Source: Epiperipatus broadwayi (lineage: Eukaryota > Onychophora > Udeonychophora > Euonychophora > Peripatidae). Taken from it: DNA of 64,000 nt. The notes under the pieces are model-generated. The model saw only the letters and a program-made list of their open reading frames with translations. It did no database searches and had not been told where the DNA came from. The stretch is from positions 620,001 to 684,000 of the forward strand of contig JAQFVV010012511.1 in NCBI GenBank assembly GCA_028023455.1, written 5' to 3'. How positions within the stretch are numbered: the first letter of the stretch is position 1; each line of letters opens with the position of its first letter. This document shows, in pieces, positions 48,830-60,904 of this stretch. Made by a program: the position numbers and the translations under genes.

Positions 48830-49589
48830 ATATTATTTGTTTTTATTTATTTATATTAAACTCTGTGTTAACAATTGACGAATTGTTATTTTGTATTATT
48901 TTTATATTATATACAGAAGTATTATTTATTTATTTATTTTATATAACTAAACTTTTTTTTTAAAATTTATATTAATTTGTTATTACTGAAGTTTATTTTT
49001 TCCAATTAACTTATTTATTCTCATAATTAAGGATCTATAATATATTTTCTATCCTTTTGTCCTGTGTCTTACATAAATTAATACAAATAAAATCTCTTAA
49101 CTATTAATTCTGAACATTGCAAACCCTTTTTAGATCATCAGCAATATATTTGTAATCCTCTATCTAGTTAAACATTTTTTTTCAACTCTTTCTATTCATG
49201 TATTTTAGCTTTCCAGACATTCTTAATTTGCTTTTTATTTCTCTCATTAAAAAGTCCACTCTATGTCTCTTGAATAGTAACAATTGCTGTCCACAAATCA
49301 GTGATTATATATCTATCTACTATTTTTACAAATCTGTCTAAAACTTTCATAGCTACTGATCAATACAAAATATTTTCTCAAAGTTTAAGAGTAGATAGTA
49401 CCACTCCTTTTTCCAAATTGTTTTTCATATCTTTCATTTATTATAGAAGAAATATGGCCCGATTTTTAATCAATTCCATTTGGGGTGGGGGGCAACTATA
49501 ATTCCCAGTTGTTGGTATAATTTCTTTTTCATTTAACCAAGTGTCTAAATTGTTACAATTCTTTACTTCTTCAAGACAAATATTTTCAA

Positions 49590-50190
49590 TTTTTCATCCT
49601 TTAGCTTTATTCTTTCCATTAATTGCTAATATTTTAGATTTCCCTCCTATTTCTGTACACTTCTTTACTAACAGTTTATAAAAAAATGCTATATCATTCA
49701 TATAAAAAAAAACCATCATAGAATTTCCATTATGAGAATATTCATTTCTATCTCTAATCAATCCAATTTCATACTTAATTTTCACTGATTCTATATCACC
49801 TGGTTGGAATTTTTAAAAATTATTTGGGATAAAAGCTTTTAATCATTATTAATCACTCCAAATCTAACCATATTTTCAAGGCTTCCACAATCTATTATTA
49901 TTCATTCTATTGTAAAGCTTTTCTACATCCAAAAATGCTATAAATAATTGTTTATTTTTTTTAGATCTCATTTTAATCATGAGTAATAATGAATAAATTA
50001 TCTTTTATTCATCTTCTTAAACAAAATCCGCTTTTAATTTCTCGCCAGATTTTCTACTATTGCATCTAATTCTTAATCTATCTCTTATTATTTTCTCTAA
50101 AATGGAAGTTATGGTTAATGGCCTATAGATAGGTAACAACCTAAAATCTTTTCTTTATATAATTTTCTAATTCTACAATCTAATTATTTA
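49590..50190 (-). pseudogene. LINE reverse-transcriptase relic
   Basis: On the minus strand, from high to low coordinates: LPIYRPLTITSILEKIIRDR (about 50135-50076; the YRPI-LLS block), LFIAFLDVEKLYNRMNNNRL (about 49953-49894; the first catalytic block, with D kept), and MMVFFYMNDIAFFYKLL (about 49720-49670; the YADD block altered to YMND). The order and spacing fit a non-LTR RT. Many stops. It probably belongs to the same element as the endonuclease part at 55998-56617. Confidence 0.6.
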
Positions 50191-50199
50191 TAATTTTAG

Positions 50200-51088
50200 T
50201 AATGTCTTTTAAAAACACATTCTTGTATACCATTTCATAGTTATTAACATTTTAGCAATCAATTCATTTATTCTTTTCTCTTTTTATTAATCTACTTACT
50301 GCTCTGATCAGTTCTGATTCCATAATTCAATTCCTATTTCTAATAAACACCTCAGACATAATCTAATGCAATGCTACAATAATTTTCAGAATTTTTTTTG
50401 CTTTCAATAAATCCAATTGAGGAACATTAGTCATGATCATAATATAATGTCTTATTATTTTATACCATAATTAATTTTCATTTGTTGTTATATTGTTTTG
50501 CTTTCTATCCCCATTTTTTCAATATAAATCTTGATTTCTGCTATTTTGTCTTTCACTTAAGTCTCATTTTAAACCCCTTCATATATTTCAATAAATCATT
50601 CTTTCCGTGATTTTTATCTCTATTAATATGCCCCAATTCTTCTAATAACTAAATATGTCGGCTCTCATTCTATAAAAACATTCATAATATAATTGTTTTG
50701 TATTTTCCTCAATCTAAGTTTTTCATCTTTCACATCACTCCATTTATTCATCCTTTTTCTAATTTTTAAAGATCCTGCCTTGTTTTGAACAACTATTTTC
50801 CCATTCATTATCATATGTATCCTGGTCCAATATGTCTTCTTTTTTTTTTTGTCATATTCTTATATCCCACTTTTTTTATATATATTTCCTCTTCTATATT
50901 GACTAAAATCTTTTATTATCATTTTATCCCATTCACCATATACTATTTTCTAAAACAATATAAATAAAAATTTATTATTAAATTTTAAAATCTTCATCTT
51001 TTTTTTACTATCTTATTATCACTCATAATTATTAATTTATGTCATTTCTTTTAATTTATATATTATTTTCCTTATACAGAAATTTGGG
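50200..51088 (-). other. Probable worn LINE sequence next to the foldback insertion
   Basis: Minus-strand scraps look like linker sequence before an RT, but no block is certain. About 900 bp here is longer than the usual distance from endonuclease linker to RT, so other sequence may be inserted. Confidence 0.35.
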
Positions 51089-51330
51089 TGCTGATATATA
51101 GTATGCGCTCGGTGGCCATTTTGAATTTGGAAACACCCAAAAACACTGCTGGCACATGCAAGCAATAAATGTCATCGACTAGAAACACTCATTTTTCAAA
51201 AAAATAAAATGCCTGAGGCACTATAATTAAAAAAGGTGTTGGGAAGGGACTACACTTAAAAAAATGGTGGGAAAACATCACATTAAATAGCCTTAGGTGC
51301 TACTATCAAAAAAAAAGTGCGGGAAAAGAA

Positions 51331-52475
51331 AAAGAGGTGAACATTGAAAATTAAAAAATACTTTAAAATAAACCAAAAACGCTAATTTATATATATAGTC
51401 ATAATCAAACATTGCAATATTTACAAAAACCTTTTAAAATATAGCGATCACTAGAAAAATAATAAATGCTATTTTAAAAATCATACAAAAAAGAGGTGAA
51501 CATTGAAAATTAAAAAATACTTTAAAATAAACCAAAAACGCTAATTTATATACATAGTCATAATCAAACATTGTAATAGGATTATGTTAAGGCATTTTTA
51601 AAAAAAAATCGTAAATGATATTTACTAAAGCCCGTTAAAATATAGCGATGACTAGAAAAATAATAAATGCTATTTTAAAAATCTCAGTCCGGTCTATCAA
51701 CGCTATATACGAAAAAGAGGTGAACATTGAAAATTAAAAAATACTTTAAAATAAACCAAAAACGCTAATTTATATATATAGTCATAATCAAACATTGCAA
51801 TAGGGTTATGTTAAGGCATTTTTTAAAAAAAATCGTAAATGATATTTACAAAAACTCGTTAAAATATAGCGATCACTAGAAAAATAATAAATGCTATTTT
51901 AAAAATCTCAGTTCGATCTCTCTACGCTATATACTAAATCAGTATTATAATTGTAAAAAACAATATTTAAAAACTATAATGCTATAAATCAAACATTGAG
52001 TTGTAACGTCACATTAAATAGCCAAAGGTTATACTATGGAAAAAAAGTGCGGGAAAAGAAAAAGAGGTGAACATTGAAAATTAAAAAATACTTTAAAATA
52101 AACACAAAACGCTAATTTATATATATATAGATAGTCATAATCAAACATTGCAATAGTAAATCTTAAATGATTAACCCTATGTTAAGGCATTTTTTTAAAA
52201 AAATCATAAATGATATTTACAAAAACCCGTTAATATATAGCATTCACTAGAAAAATAATAAATGCTATTTTAAAAATCTCAGTCCGGTCTATCAATGTAA
52301 TTGTAAAAAACAATATTTAAAAACTATAATGCTATAAATCAAACATTGAGTTGTAACGTCATATTAAATAGCCAAAGGTTATACTATGGAAAAAAAGTGC
52401 GGGAAAAGAAAAAGAGGTGAACATTGAAAATTAAAAAATACTTTAAAATAAACCAAAAATGCTAATTTATATATA
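51331..52475 (+). repeat. Tandem repeats in left foldback arm
   Basis: The block agaggtgaacattgaaaatt followed by aaaaaatactttaaaataaa and cgctaatttatat starts near 51331, 51490, 51713, 52061 and 52411 (spacing about 159, 223, 348 and 350 bp). Between blocks, variants of tagcgatcactagaaaaata, atctcagtccggtctatcaa and cgctatatac recur. Longer spacings include an extra segment with ttgtaacgtca. Confidence 0.85.
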
Positions 52476-53651
52476 TAGTTATAATCAAACATTGCAATAG
52501 TAAATCTTAAACGATTAACCCTATGTTAAGGCATTTTTAAAAAAAAATCGTAAATGATATTTACAAAAACCCGTTAAAATATAGCGATCACTAGAAAAAT
52601 AATAAATGCTATTTTAAAAATCTCAGTCCAGTCTATCAACGCTATATACTAAATCAGTATTATAATTTTAAAAAACAATATTTAAAAAGTACTTTAAAAT
52701 AAACCAAAAACGCTAATATATATAGTGATGATAATCAAATTAACGTGTGTTAAGGCATTTTTTAAAAAAAGGCATAAAACCTAAATATATATACATAGCG
52801 ATAATTAGAAAAAATGATAAATGCTTCTATCAAAAGATTACTCAGGTCTTTCAACAGTATATACTAAATCTCAAAAATCAGTATTATAATTTTAAAAAAT
52901 TATATTTAAAAAGTATATTGCTAAATGTGAAATGGCAGGAACATCACTTTCAACACTTTCGTGGAATATCAGCAAATAAAAAACCTAATTAACTTATTTT
53001 TAAAAATATAATATTTTACATTTGGCTTTGGAGTTATAATAGTAAATCACAAATCTGAATAATAGACATATTAATGCATATTACAGTTAGCATTTATTTA
53101 AGTAATTTTTTACCAATATTTTAAGAATTTTAAAAAAATTACCAACTTCCTGTATCGGATGGATGGTCGTCCGCTCAGGCTAAATTTGGTTCTTCCTAGA
53201 TCTCTTCATTACTGCAACACCACATCAACAAATTATACTTTTAAGATTTAGGTTTATTACTTTAAAGAAGACACCAGTAAAATTAATTTATTCAGGAAAT
53301 ATCGCAGCTTGATATGGTCTCTTTCAAATTTATTTTTAAAACTGTCTACTTAGGTCTCACACAAATTAAAGCAGGTATGTGTGACGTAAGATAATCTCTA
53401 AGAATGATGATTAGGGATTGCCTTTTGTCTTACTAAGATAAAAGGGCTAAGTTAAGAAGTTTAATAATAGAAAGCAAAACTTTCAAATTTTAAAAACAGC
53501 TGTAAACAAACTAATGGACTTTTATGCCTCAAGCCTAATAGTAAGCCAATGCAATAGAGGGATAAAATTTATTATAAATATATTTATAATAAATTAATGA
53601 TTTAAAAATATACTTGCACTGTAATAAATTACAAGTCATAATTTCTACTCG

Positions 53652-53654
<3 letters not shown>

Positions 53655-53683
<29 letters not shown>

Positions 53684-54032
53684 CCGATACATGTATTAGT
53701 TTTAAGATTTAAGTTTTAACACTTTGAAGAAGATGCAAGTAAAATTAATTGGTAATTTATTACTGAAAATATTGCAAAAACAAAAACATAATTGACCTGC
53801 TTTCATTAATATTTAAAAAAATAAAAAAACTGAAAATGTAAAGGGTTTGTGTTCATATGATTTGAAAATGGGTATAAAAGATGAGTTTCGATACAAAATC
53901 TTTGGTCTTTAGTTTTTTTATTTTTTAAATATTAATGAAAAGCAATATTTTCGGAATAAATTACCAATTAATTTTACTTGCATCTTCTTTAAAGTGTTAA
54001 AACTTAAATCTTAAAACTAATACATGTATCGG

Positions 54033-54064
<32 letters not shown>

Positions 54065-54065
54065 C
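53655..54065. repeat. Loop-proximal (TA)n tracts and centre of the foldback element
   Basis: (TA)n at about 53653-53677 and 54037-54064 are mirror positions in the arms. The unpaired centre is about 53837-53909. Confidence 0.75.
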
Positions 54066-55254
54066 GAGTAGAAATTATGACTTGTAATTTATTACAGTGC
54101 GATTATATTTTTAAATCATTAATTTATTATAAATATATTTATAATAAATTTTATCCCTCTATTGCATTGGCTTACTATTAGGCTTGAGGCATAAAAGTCC
54201 ATTAGTTTGTTTACAGCTGTTTTTAAAATTTGAAAGTTTTGCTTTCTATTATTAAACTTCTTAACTTAGCCCTTTTATCTTAGTAAGACAAAAGGCAATC
54301 CCTAATCATCATTCTTAGAAATTATCTTACGTCACACATACCTGCTTTAATTTGTGTGAGACCCAAGTAGACAGTTTTAAAAATAAATTTGAAAGAGACC
54401 ATATCAAGCTGCGATATTTCCTGAATAAATTAATTTTACTGGTGTCTTCTTTAAAGTAATAAACCTAAATCTTAAAAGTATAATTTGTTGATGGCTTGTG
54501 GTGTTGCAGTAATGAAGAGATCTAGGAAGAACCAAATTTAGCCTGAGTGGACGACCATCCATCCGATACAGGAAGTTGGTAATTTTTTTAAAATTCTTAA
54601 AATATTGGTAAAAAATTACTTAAATAAATGCTAACTGTAATATGCATTAATATGTCTATTATTCAGATTTGTGATTTACTATTATAACTCCAAAGCCAAA
54701 TGTAAAATATTATATTTTTAAAAATAAGTTAATTAGGTTTTTTATTTGCTGATACTCCACGAAAGTGTTGAAAGTGATGTTCCCGCCATTTCACATTTAG
54801 CAATATACTTTTTAAATATAATTTTTTAAAATTATAATACTGATTTTTGAGATTTAGTATATACTGTTGAAAGACCTGAGTAATCTTTTGATAGAAGCAT
54901 TTATCATTTTTTCTAATTATCGCTATGTATATATATTTAGGTTTTATGCCTTTTTTAAAAAATGCCTTAACACACGTTAATTTGATTATCATCACTATAT
55001 ATATTAGCGTTTTTGGTTTATTTTAAAGTACTTTTTAAATATTGTTTTTTAAAATTATAATACTGATTTAGTATATAGCGTTGAATGACCGGACTGAGCT
55101 TTTTAAAATAGCATTTATTATTTTTCTAGTGATCGCTATATTTTAACGGGTTTTTGTAAATATCATTTACGATTTTTTTTTAAAAATGCCTTAACATAGG
55201 GTTAATCGTTTAAGATTTACTATTGCAATGTTTGATTATGACTATATATATAAA

Positions 55255-55765
55255 TTAGCGTTTTTGGTTTATTTTAAAGTATTTTTTAATTTTCAATGTT
55301 CACCTCTTTTTCTTTTCCCGCACTTTTTTCCCATAGTATAACCTTTGGCTATTATGTAACGTGTACAACTCAATAGTATGATCCCTAATAGCATTATAGT
55401 TTTTAAATATTGTTTTTTACAATCTGATAGTATATAGCGTTGATAGACCGGAATGAGATTTTTAAAATAGCATTTATTATTTTTCTAGTGATCGCTATAT
55501 TTTAACGGGTTTTTGTAAATATCATTTACGATTTTAAATATTATTTTTTACAATTATAATACTAATTTAGTATATAGCATTGATAGACCGGACTGAGATT
55601 TTTAAAATAGCATTTATTATTTTTCTAGTGATCGCTATATTTTAACAGGTTTTTGTAAATATTGCAATGTTCGATTATGACTATATATATAAATTAGCGT
55701 TTTTGGTTTATTTTAAAGTATTTTTTAATTTTCAATGTTCACCTCTTTTTCTTTTCCCGCACTTT
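55255..55765 (-). repeat. Tandem repeats in right foldback arm
   Basis: Only two copies of the block (complement at about 55262-55311 and 55697-55751), compared with five on the left. Confidence 0.8.
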
Positions 55766-55997
55766 TTTTTTGATAGTAGCACCTTAGGCTATTTAATGTG
55801 ACGTTCCCCCGCCATTTTTTTAAGTGTAGTCCCTTCCCAACCCCTTTTTTAATTATAGTGCCTCAGGCATTTTATTTTTTTGAAAAATGAGTGTTTCTAT
55901 TCAATGCCATTTATCGCTTGCATGTGCCAGCAGTGTTTTTGGGTGTTTCCAAATTCAAAATGGCCACCGAGCGCATACTATATCAGCATCTACTATA

Positions 55998-56617
55998 TAT
56001 CTATGGAGATACTTGTTCTTTATTACTATACAATTCTTGATAAAAGTCTTCTACCCATCTTTTTTTCTTATTGCAGATATAAATTTCCTACCAATACCAA
56101 AATGTTAATTTACACTCTTAAGACTTTTATTGTCTTCTACAGTTTTAATTGCTAGTTCACAGTTACATTTTCTTATATCATTTTCAACTCTTTTCTGCAC
56201 CATTTTACAAAATTCAAGATATTCAATCCTTTTTAGTGCATCATTTTTGTATATCTTCATATTCCTTCTTTTTTTCAAAAATTCTCTAGTCTCAGTAAAA
56301 ATTTTATTGGTCAATTGTTACTTTTTTCTACCAGCTATCTTTATTGCAGTTTTTAAAAGTGTATCAGTTATTTTCATATTAATTTCATTCAAATCTGAAT
56401 CATGTTCAAAATCTACTAATACTTGAAACCGATTTGTAAGTTCTAATTTGAATTCATTAGAATGTTTCTGAAGATTAGGAATATCAACTGTAATATTGTT
56501 TTTCTTAATAATTTTTGTCTCTCTAGTTTTGCATTAACACATATCTTACGTCTTACTAATCGATGATCACTTCCTGTGTTAAATTTATTAAGAATATTAC
56601 AATCTTGAAATATGTAT
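55998..56617 (-). pseudogene. RTE-like LINE endonuclease end and linker
   Basis: On the minus strand the sequence enters at 56617 in the C-terminal part of an AP-type endonuclease. ILNKFNTGSDHRLVRRKICV (about 56589-56530) contains the SDHRLV catalytic motif, with Asp and His kept. The linker follows: ETREFLKKRRNMK and RIEYLEFCKMVQKRVENDIR (within 56314-56105), then VEDFYQELYS (56054-56025), the block before the RT. The upstream endonuclease part is absent because the gypsy LTR begins exactly at 56618; it should lie beyond the window end. Frame changes and stops are present. Confidence 0.75.
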
Positions 56618-57720
56618 TGTAACGGAATAGCGTTACATAGGGTTTGAACCTAGGAAAGTTAGAGATATATATTAATGACGAAATAAATGACAGGTACAAA
56701 ACTTTTTAAAAAACGATCTTGTTTTAAGAATAAACGAGAAACGGCCGTTTCTAAAGCAGATCGCAGCTATACAAGAGTACCTGTCAGATTTATTGAACTA
56801 AAATTAAGAGTTTTTATTTTTTTTTGAGGAATTAATTTAGTATAATCATTATTTGTAAGTTTGCTTTTTTTTGTTATTTCGTTTTAAAAAAAAGAATGAT
56901 CGAGAACAAATTAGAAATTTTTTATTAAATCATTTTTAAACAAAAAAGAAAGAAAAAAGATAAGTAAATTAATTAATCTGCAATAGGTTAAAAGATTCCA
57001 AGCGATCTAAGATATTTTGAATGGGGGGGCAATTAGTAGATTAAAATTTAGAGAAGTTGAAACAATAAGCAGGATGTATGTTGGTAAAGTCTAGATAACA
57101 ATCCAAATTTAGAAACAGAGGTGATAAAAAGTGTACACTGCTATTGTACTACTTAGACTTCTGGCTCCAGCTAAAACAATACTTAAAAAAAATTGTAAAA
57201 CTAAATTAAATTCCAACGTGGTGCAAATGTCCCAGAAACCATTGAATAAAGAGGACCCTTAATTAGCAAATAAGAACTAATGACTCATGAGTGCATGACA
57301 GAGATTGGAGGAAAAATTCAAGGTGTCGTGGCGGGAAAGAAGAGAAGAAAAAGGCAAGACAGAACTACCGTTAGACATTAATGACAATTTATTAATTACA
57401 ATTATTAATTATTGATTAAGAGTTGTGGAAGGCGAAATTAATTTGAATTTTAGCGGAGAGTATTATTAATTTTTTGGCAGAGCTTCTGATTAAGTACATG
57501 GACGTCTTAACCTAAACTTTGTGTGATACCGTAGACGAAATGCGTTGCTGAATCCAAAATTCGCGGCTTGGCCGCCGAACCTTCGCACCTGGCACCGATG
57601 ATCGATCCTAGAATGCTCTCAACCTCGGAGAAAATGAACTCAAGGACCACACACGCCCTGGAAGCCTCACCCAGAGCCGACATGCGGAATTAATAAAACA
57701 TCGCTCAGGATCCCATTACA
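56618..57720 (+). repeat. 5' LTR of the gypsy element (3' edge not fixed)
   Basis: It begins with a 7-bp inverted repeat, TGTAACG-gaatag-CGTTACA. Matching to the 3' LTR proves identity up to about 57490, where the window ends for the partner. A G+C-rich part (57540-57680) and an aataaa (about 57694) suggest R/U5 lies there. No TGG primer site could be assigned with confidence, so the end given is an estimate. Confidence 0.6.
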
Positions 57721-59489
57721 GTCTTCTCGTTCCACAGGTAGTTATATTTTAACATTTGCTCACACATTCATGCACCAGCTAAAATAACTTTAAAGTGGAG
57801 AACGAGCTACAAACATTAAGTGTAAAATGATAAAATTACTAATGACCAAATTGAATCACTAAAGAACTCAACCAGAATCATATGTACAATTAAGATTCAG
57901 CAAATATCTGTGCAAATTCATACCTAATTCCGTAATTATGTTATCTAGACTTACTAAATCATATATCTGCATGATAATTTTATTTACCCAGTTTTTCTAA
58001 ATAAATCATTCATTTAATTAATACTTCTTTTATTGATCGCTTGGAATTTCAAATTTATTTAAATAATGTTGAATGAGTGCGAGAGTGATCTATGTTGTAT
58101 AAGTTGAACGGGTACATTTAATATTTTAGTTAAGATTTAAGTATATTTATAGCGTTTATATTGTCATACAATTCTTATGTTAATGTTAAGTTATGGTTAA
58201 TTTATTCTGGGGGATATAGGGCGGGCCCAACAGTGATAAAGGTGTTTCAATATTGTTTTAACGGTAATGTGCGATCTAGTTCGGAAATAGTGTTGCTGTG
58301 TTCGTTTCTTGCTGTCCGCTGGAGTGATGCTTGGGCATGTTCTGTGATATAGTTGAGTGAGCGTGTGCACGTGCGTGGCGAGCTTGTAAAGGTTCTCCTG
58401 GCGCCTATTACTCGGGTTCAATCTGAATCTACGTATGAAACAAATAAAAGCGTACGTGTATATGTGTTTGAAATTATTTTCACAAAACATTATGTAAACC
58501 CCGGACGAAATAACACAGCAGATTCGTAAAAGGGAATCGTCAACAGAACAGCGAACATACAGAAATAGCGACGTCGACAAGTCGCGGGGATGCATTTGGC
58601 GCGTCAACGTGCGGCGAAACTGTTGTTTCAAAGGGCAGAACCGACGGGGTTATAACTGACGGTTCTAATAAGGAAAGTCAATTTAAATAAAGAGACCCTG
58701 AGAAGGAAATACGTTTAGCGGCCTAAATAAGGCGGTCGGAGGACATTTTTTTTAAAAAAAAAAAAAAAAAAAGGAAGAGAGGGCGCTCGAAATTACAGAA
58801 TGAATTATCGATGAAAGCGGGGGGGAAATTTTATAATCACTAAAAGTCAAATTATTAAACATTGCTTGAGAGAGTGGGAAGGGGATTTAGTTCTTTTGTC
58901 ATTAAAATAATCAAGCATCCGAATATACCTGATATTTGTAGAAAGCTGTGGGATAGCGGGATTCCGTGGAAGAAATATCAGATAGTAAAAGGAAGCAATT
59001 CATAAATTAATTTCTATATTAGTAAGTTAACCGCAAATAATTTTAATCGAAAAAAATATACATCGTTAAAAGACGCATTTTAATATTATTATATTCTTGC
59101 ACAAAGGAACGAACTGTAACTGGGATCTTGTAGGAGTTTTGTGTGTGTTACTTAAAAATAAAAGGGACGTTGAGCGTAAACAACACATATATATAAATAA
59201 CCACCAAAGGAAAATAAAATAAAAGATAAGTAAAGTATAGCGTATCTACATATATAACGGCAGCGTGTAACAGTATATAGATATAACCGATAGCTACTGA
59301 ATATAAATAAAGGGGAATAGTGGGACCTGGGATATCTGAGCGATAGAAACCAAACTTGAGGGCTTACAGTGGGAATTTTAAGAGCAAGGAGCATCTGAAA
59401 ATAGGGCAAGACAGTCAGTGGGACCAGCGGAGTAGTAGGTGATGAGCCGTGGATTACTATAGCCAAATATAAATCGAATATTAAACAGG
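57721..59489 (+). other. Leader of the gypsy element
   Basis: No gag frame before 59490; the frames on either strand (58161-58631, 59152-59466) have no domain. An A-run follows a T-run at about 58747-58772. It includes the unplaced primer-binding site. Confidence 0.5.
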
Positions 59490-59967
59490 ATGGAGGGAAA
59501 GTGGATTAAACTTGAACATTTTAAAGGAAAGGAAGACGAAAGCCCGTGTCGATATGTGGAAAGTCTGAAGAGGTTGTTCTCTTGCGGGCAGTTTAGTGAA
59601 GAATCTAAGATAAGCGATTGCATGCAACCACATCCAAGGGGAAGTGGTGGAATGGTGGGAGGCGATGAAAGAGAAACCGGAAACGTTCGAAGAATACCAA
59701 AGAGCCATAATGGGAAGATATTGGGGACTAGCCCAACAAGAAAGGGAAAGGTGGGCAATCGAACAAAGCAAAAAGGAAGAAGATGAAACATACAGTACCT
59801 TCATACAGCGACAGGTGGCGAGATTAAGAAAAATAAACGAATATCAAATACCGGAAGAGCGGCGAATCAGGATAGCAGGGCGCAACCTGCCCAGGGATAT
59901 TAGACAAGTCATTGAGGGGGAAACAGATAAAACGAGTGTTGGAGATATTAGAGGCGGCCGAAAATGA
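59490..59967 (+). pseudogene. Gypsy gag (capsid), frameshifted
   Basis: ATG 59490 gives MEGKWIKLEHFKGKEDESPC and RYVESLKRLFSCGQFSEESK. Near 59610-59622 the family reading moves to another frame, which gives ACNHIQGEVVEWWEAMKEKP, then ETFEEYQRAIMGRYWGLAQQ, TFIQRQVARLRKINEYQIPE and RNLPRDIRQVIEG, ending at 59967. This is a capsid-type gag without a visible CCHC knuckle. It shares AIACNH, EWW and NLPR motifs with the giant-LTR element's gag at 36 kb. The single frameshift would disable the protein unless it is a sequence error. Confidence 0.75.
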
Positions 59968-60904
59968 TGACTATTTTAGCAAAGAAGGGAATGATGGGAT
60001 CAGGATAGCTAATATAGCACAAGATGAAGGGGTGGAAGGACCTCGGGGAAAACAGGAGTGCCCAAAGATCGTTCATACGAGGGCGCTGCTGGATACAGGA
60101 AGTCAGGTGTCGGTAATGGCTCAGGAAACTTTTGACAGGATCGCCCAAGGGCAAACAGAAATGAAAATCTTGCCATTGAAAGGGACCCAGATTATACTGG
60201 CCAATGGGAAAAAGGCAAGAATACAGACCAAACAGGTGTGGGCGAATATAGTTATTGCAGGGCAGGAATTCACCCAGATTGTGTTAATACTTGAGGGGCT
60301 GATACATGACTTGGTGTTAGGGTCTGATTTTATGAGAATGGCAAAGTGTAGCATTGATTATGGGACTGAACAAGCAAGAATCGGTAGAGTCATAGTGCCT
60401 TTTGGGGAAACCATGGACAGAGAACCAGAAGGGCAGAGGGAACTGCAATGTATCATGGTAAAAGGGGAGATTGAGAAAAGAGTTAATGAACTGACAGGGC
60501 CAGATAAAGGGCAGAGAGAGAGGATTCAAGGAATACTGGGGACTTATGAGAGTGTTTTCTCGGACAAGCCGGGAGTAATCAAGGGGTATGAACACCGAAT
60601 CCGGTTGAACACCAGCAACCCATATCAAACTAGGGCGTACCCAATCCCTTTCCAATACCGGAAGGAGATTGAAACTCAGCTGGAACAGATGATAAAGTGG
60701 GGGGTTATTTCAAAGTGTACCTCGCCATACAACAACCCCATCTTAGCCGTAAAAAAGGGTGATGGATCGATACGATTGTGCCTCGATGCCAGACAACTGA
60801 ACAAGGTGACAATTCCAGATACAAACGCTCCGCCCATCATGAGCGAACTGATGACAAGATTTCAGAACAAGCGAATCCTTTTCCACTATGGACTTGACAA
60901 ATAG
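59912..60904 (+). CDS. Gypsy pol part 1: protease and RT fingers
   Basis: The frame is +1 relative to gag and overlaps it by 56 bases; its start is not an ATG, so it must be reached by frameshift or as a gag-pol fusion. It begins with VLEILEAAENDD, the end of gag in the related element. Aspartic protease: RALLDTGSQVSVMAQETFD (about residues 53-71) with DTG, and later LVLGSDFM. RT start: YRKEIETQLEQMIKWGVISK, then SPYNNPILAVKKGDGSIRLC and LDARQLNKVTIPDT. The frame runs out at 60904, where the family reading continues in the frame of the next ORF (TMDLTNSYWQM). It makes the element's protease and polymerase. Confidence 0.8.
   Translation: MRGKQIKRVLEILEAAENDDYFSKEGNDGIRIANIAQDEGVEGPRGKQECPKIVHTRALLDTGSQVSVMAQETFDRIAQGQTEMKILPLKGTQIILANGKKARIQTKQVWANIVIAGQEFTQIVLILEGLIHDLVLGSDFMRMAKCSIDYGTEQARIGRVIVPFGETMDREPEGQRELQCIMVKGEIEKRVNELTGPDKGQRERIQGILGTYESVFSDKPGVIKGYEHRIRLNTSNPYQTRAYPIPFQYRKEIETQLEQMIKWGVISKCTSPYNNPILAVKKGDGSIRLCLDARQLNKVTIPDTNAPPIMSELMTRFQNKRILFHYGLDK

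Larger units (their letters stand above)
47343..48899. mobile_element. Inverted pair of Penelope-like element 3' ends
   Basis: Left arm 47343-48101 and right arm 48144-48899 are close inverted copies separated by 42 bp. Each carries the end of the Penelope-like RT region, the linker and a GIY-YIG endonuclease domain, and then a 3' tail. Transcription points outward from the centre (left copy minus, right copy plus), so the two copies are joined by their 5' truncated ends. Penelope-like elements often insert with a truncated partial copy attached, sometimes inverted; here both copies are truncated at nearly the same point. Confidence 0.8.
51089..55988. mobile_element. 4.9-kb foldback element with tandem-repeat arms
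   Basis: The ends are inverted: tgctgatatatagtatgcgc (51089) and gcgcatactatatcagca (ending 55988), continuing as ggtggccattttgaatttgg on the left arm. The left arm is about 51089-53836, the right arm 53910-55988, with a loop of about 73 bp. The left arm is 670 bp longer because it holds more copies of an internal tandem repeat. Drosophila Foldback elements have just this build: long inverted repeats made partly of tandem repeats. The paired frames in the two arms (52747-52992 plus, 54729-54995 minus) are AT-rich mirror readings without domain. No transposase and no clear target duplication seen. Confidence 0.82.

Noticed and set aside
51331-52475. CRISPR-like array
   Set aside because: Repeat blocks are long, spacing is irregular (159-350 bp), and the spacers are themselves repeated; the genome is animal.
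52747-52992. Mirror ORFs in the foldback arms (also 54729-54995)
   Set aside because: AT-rich translations with no motif; similarity follows from the inverted repeat.
58197-59804. Minus-strand ORFs over the gypsy leader and gag
   Set aside because: Antisense to the element, no domains; open frames follow from the higher G+C.
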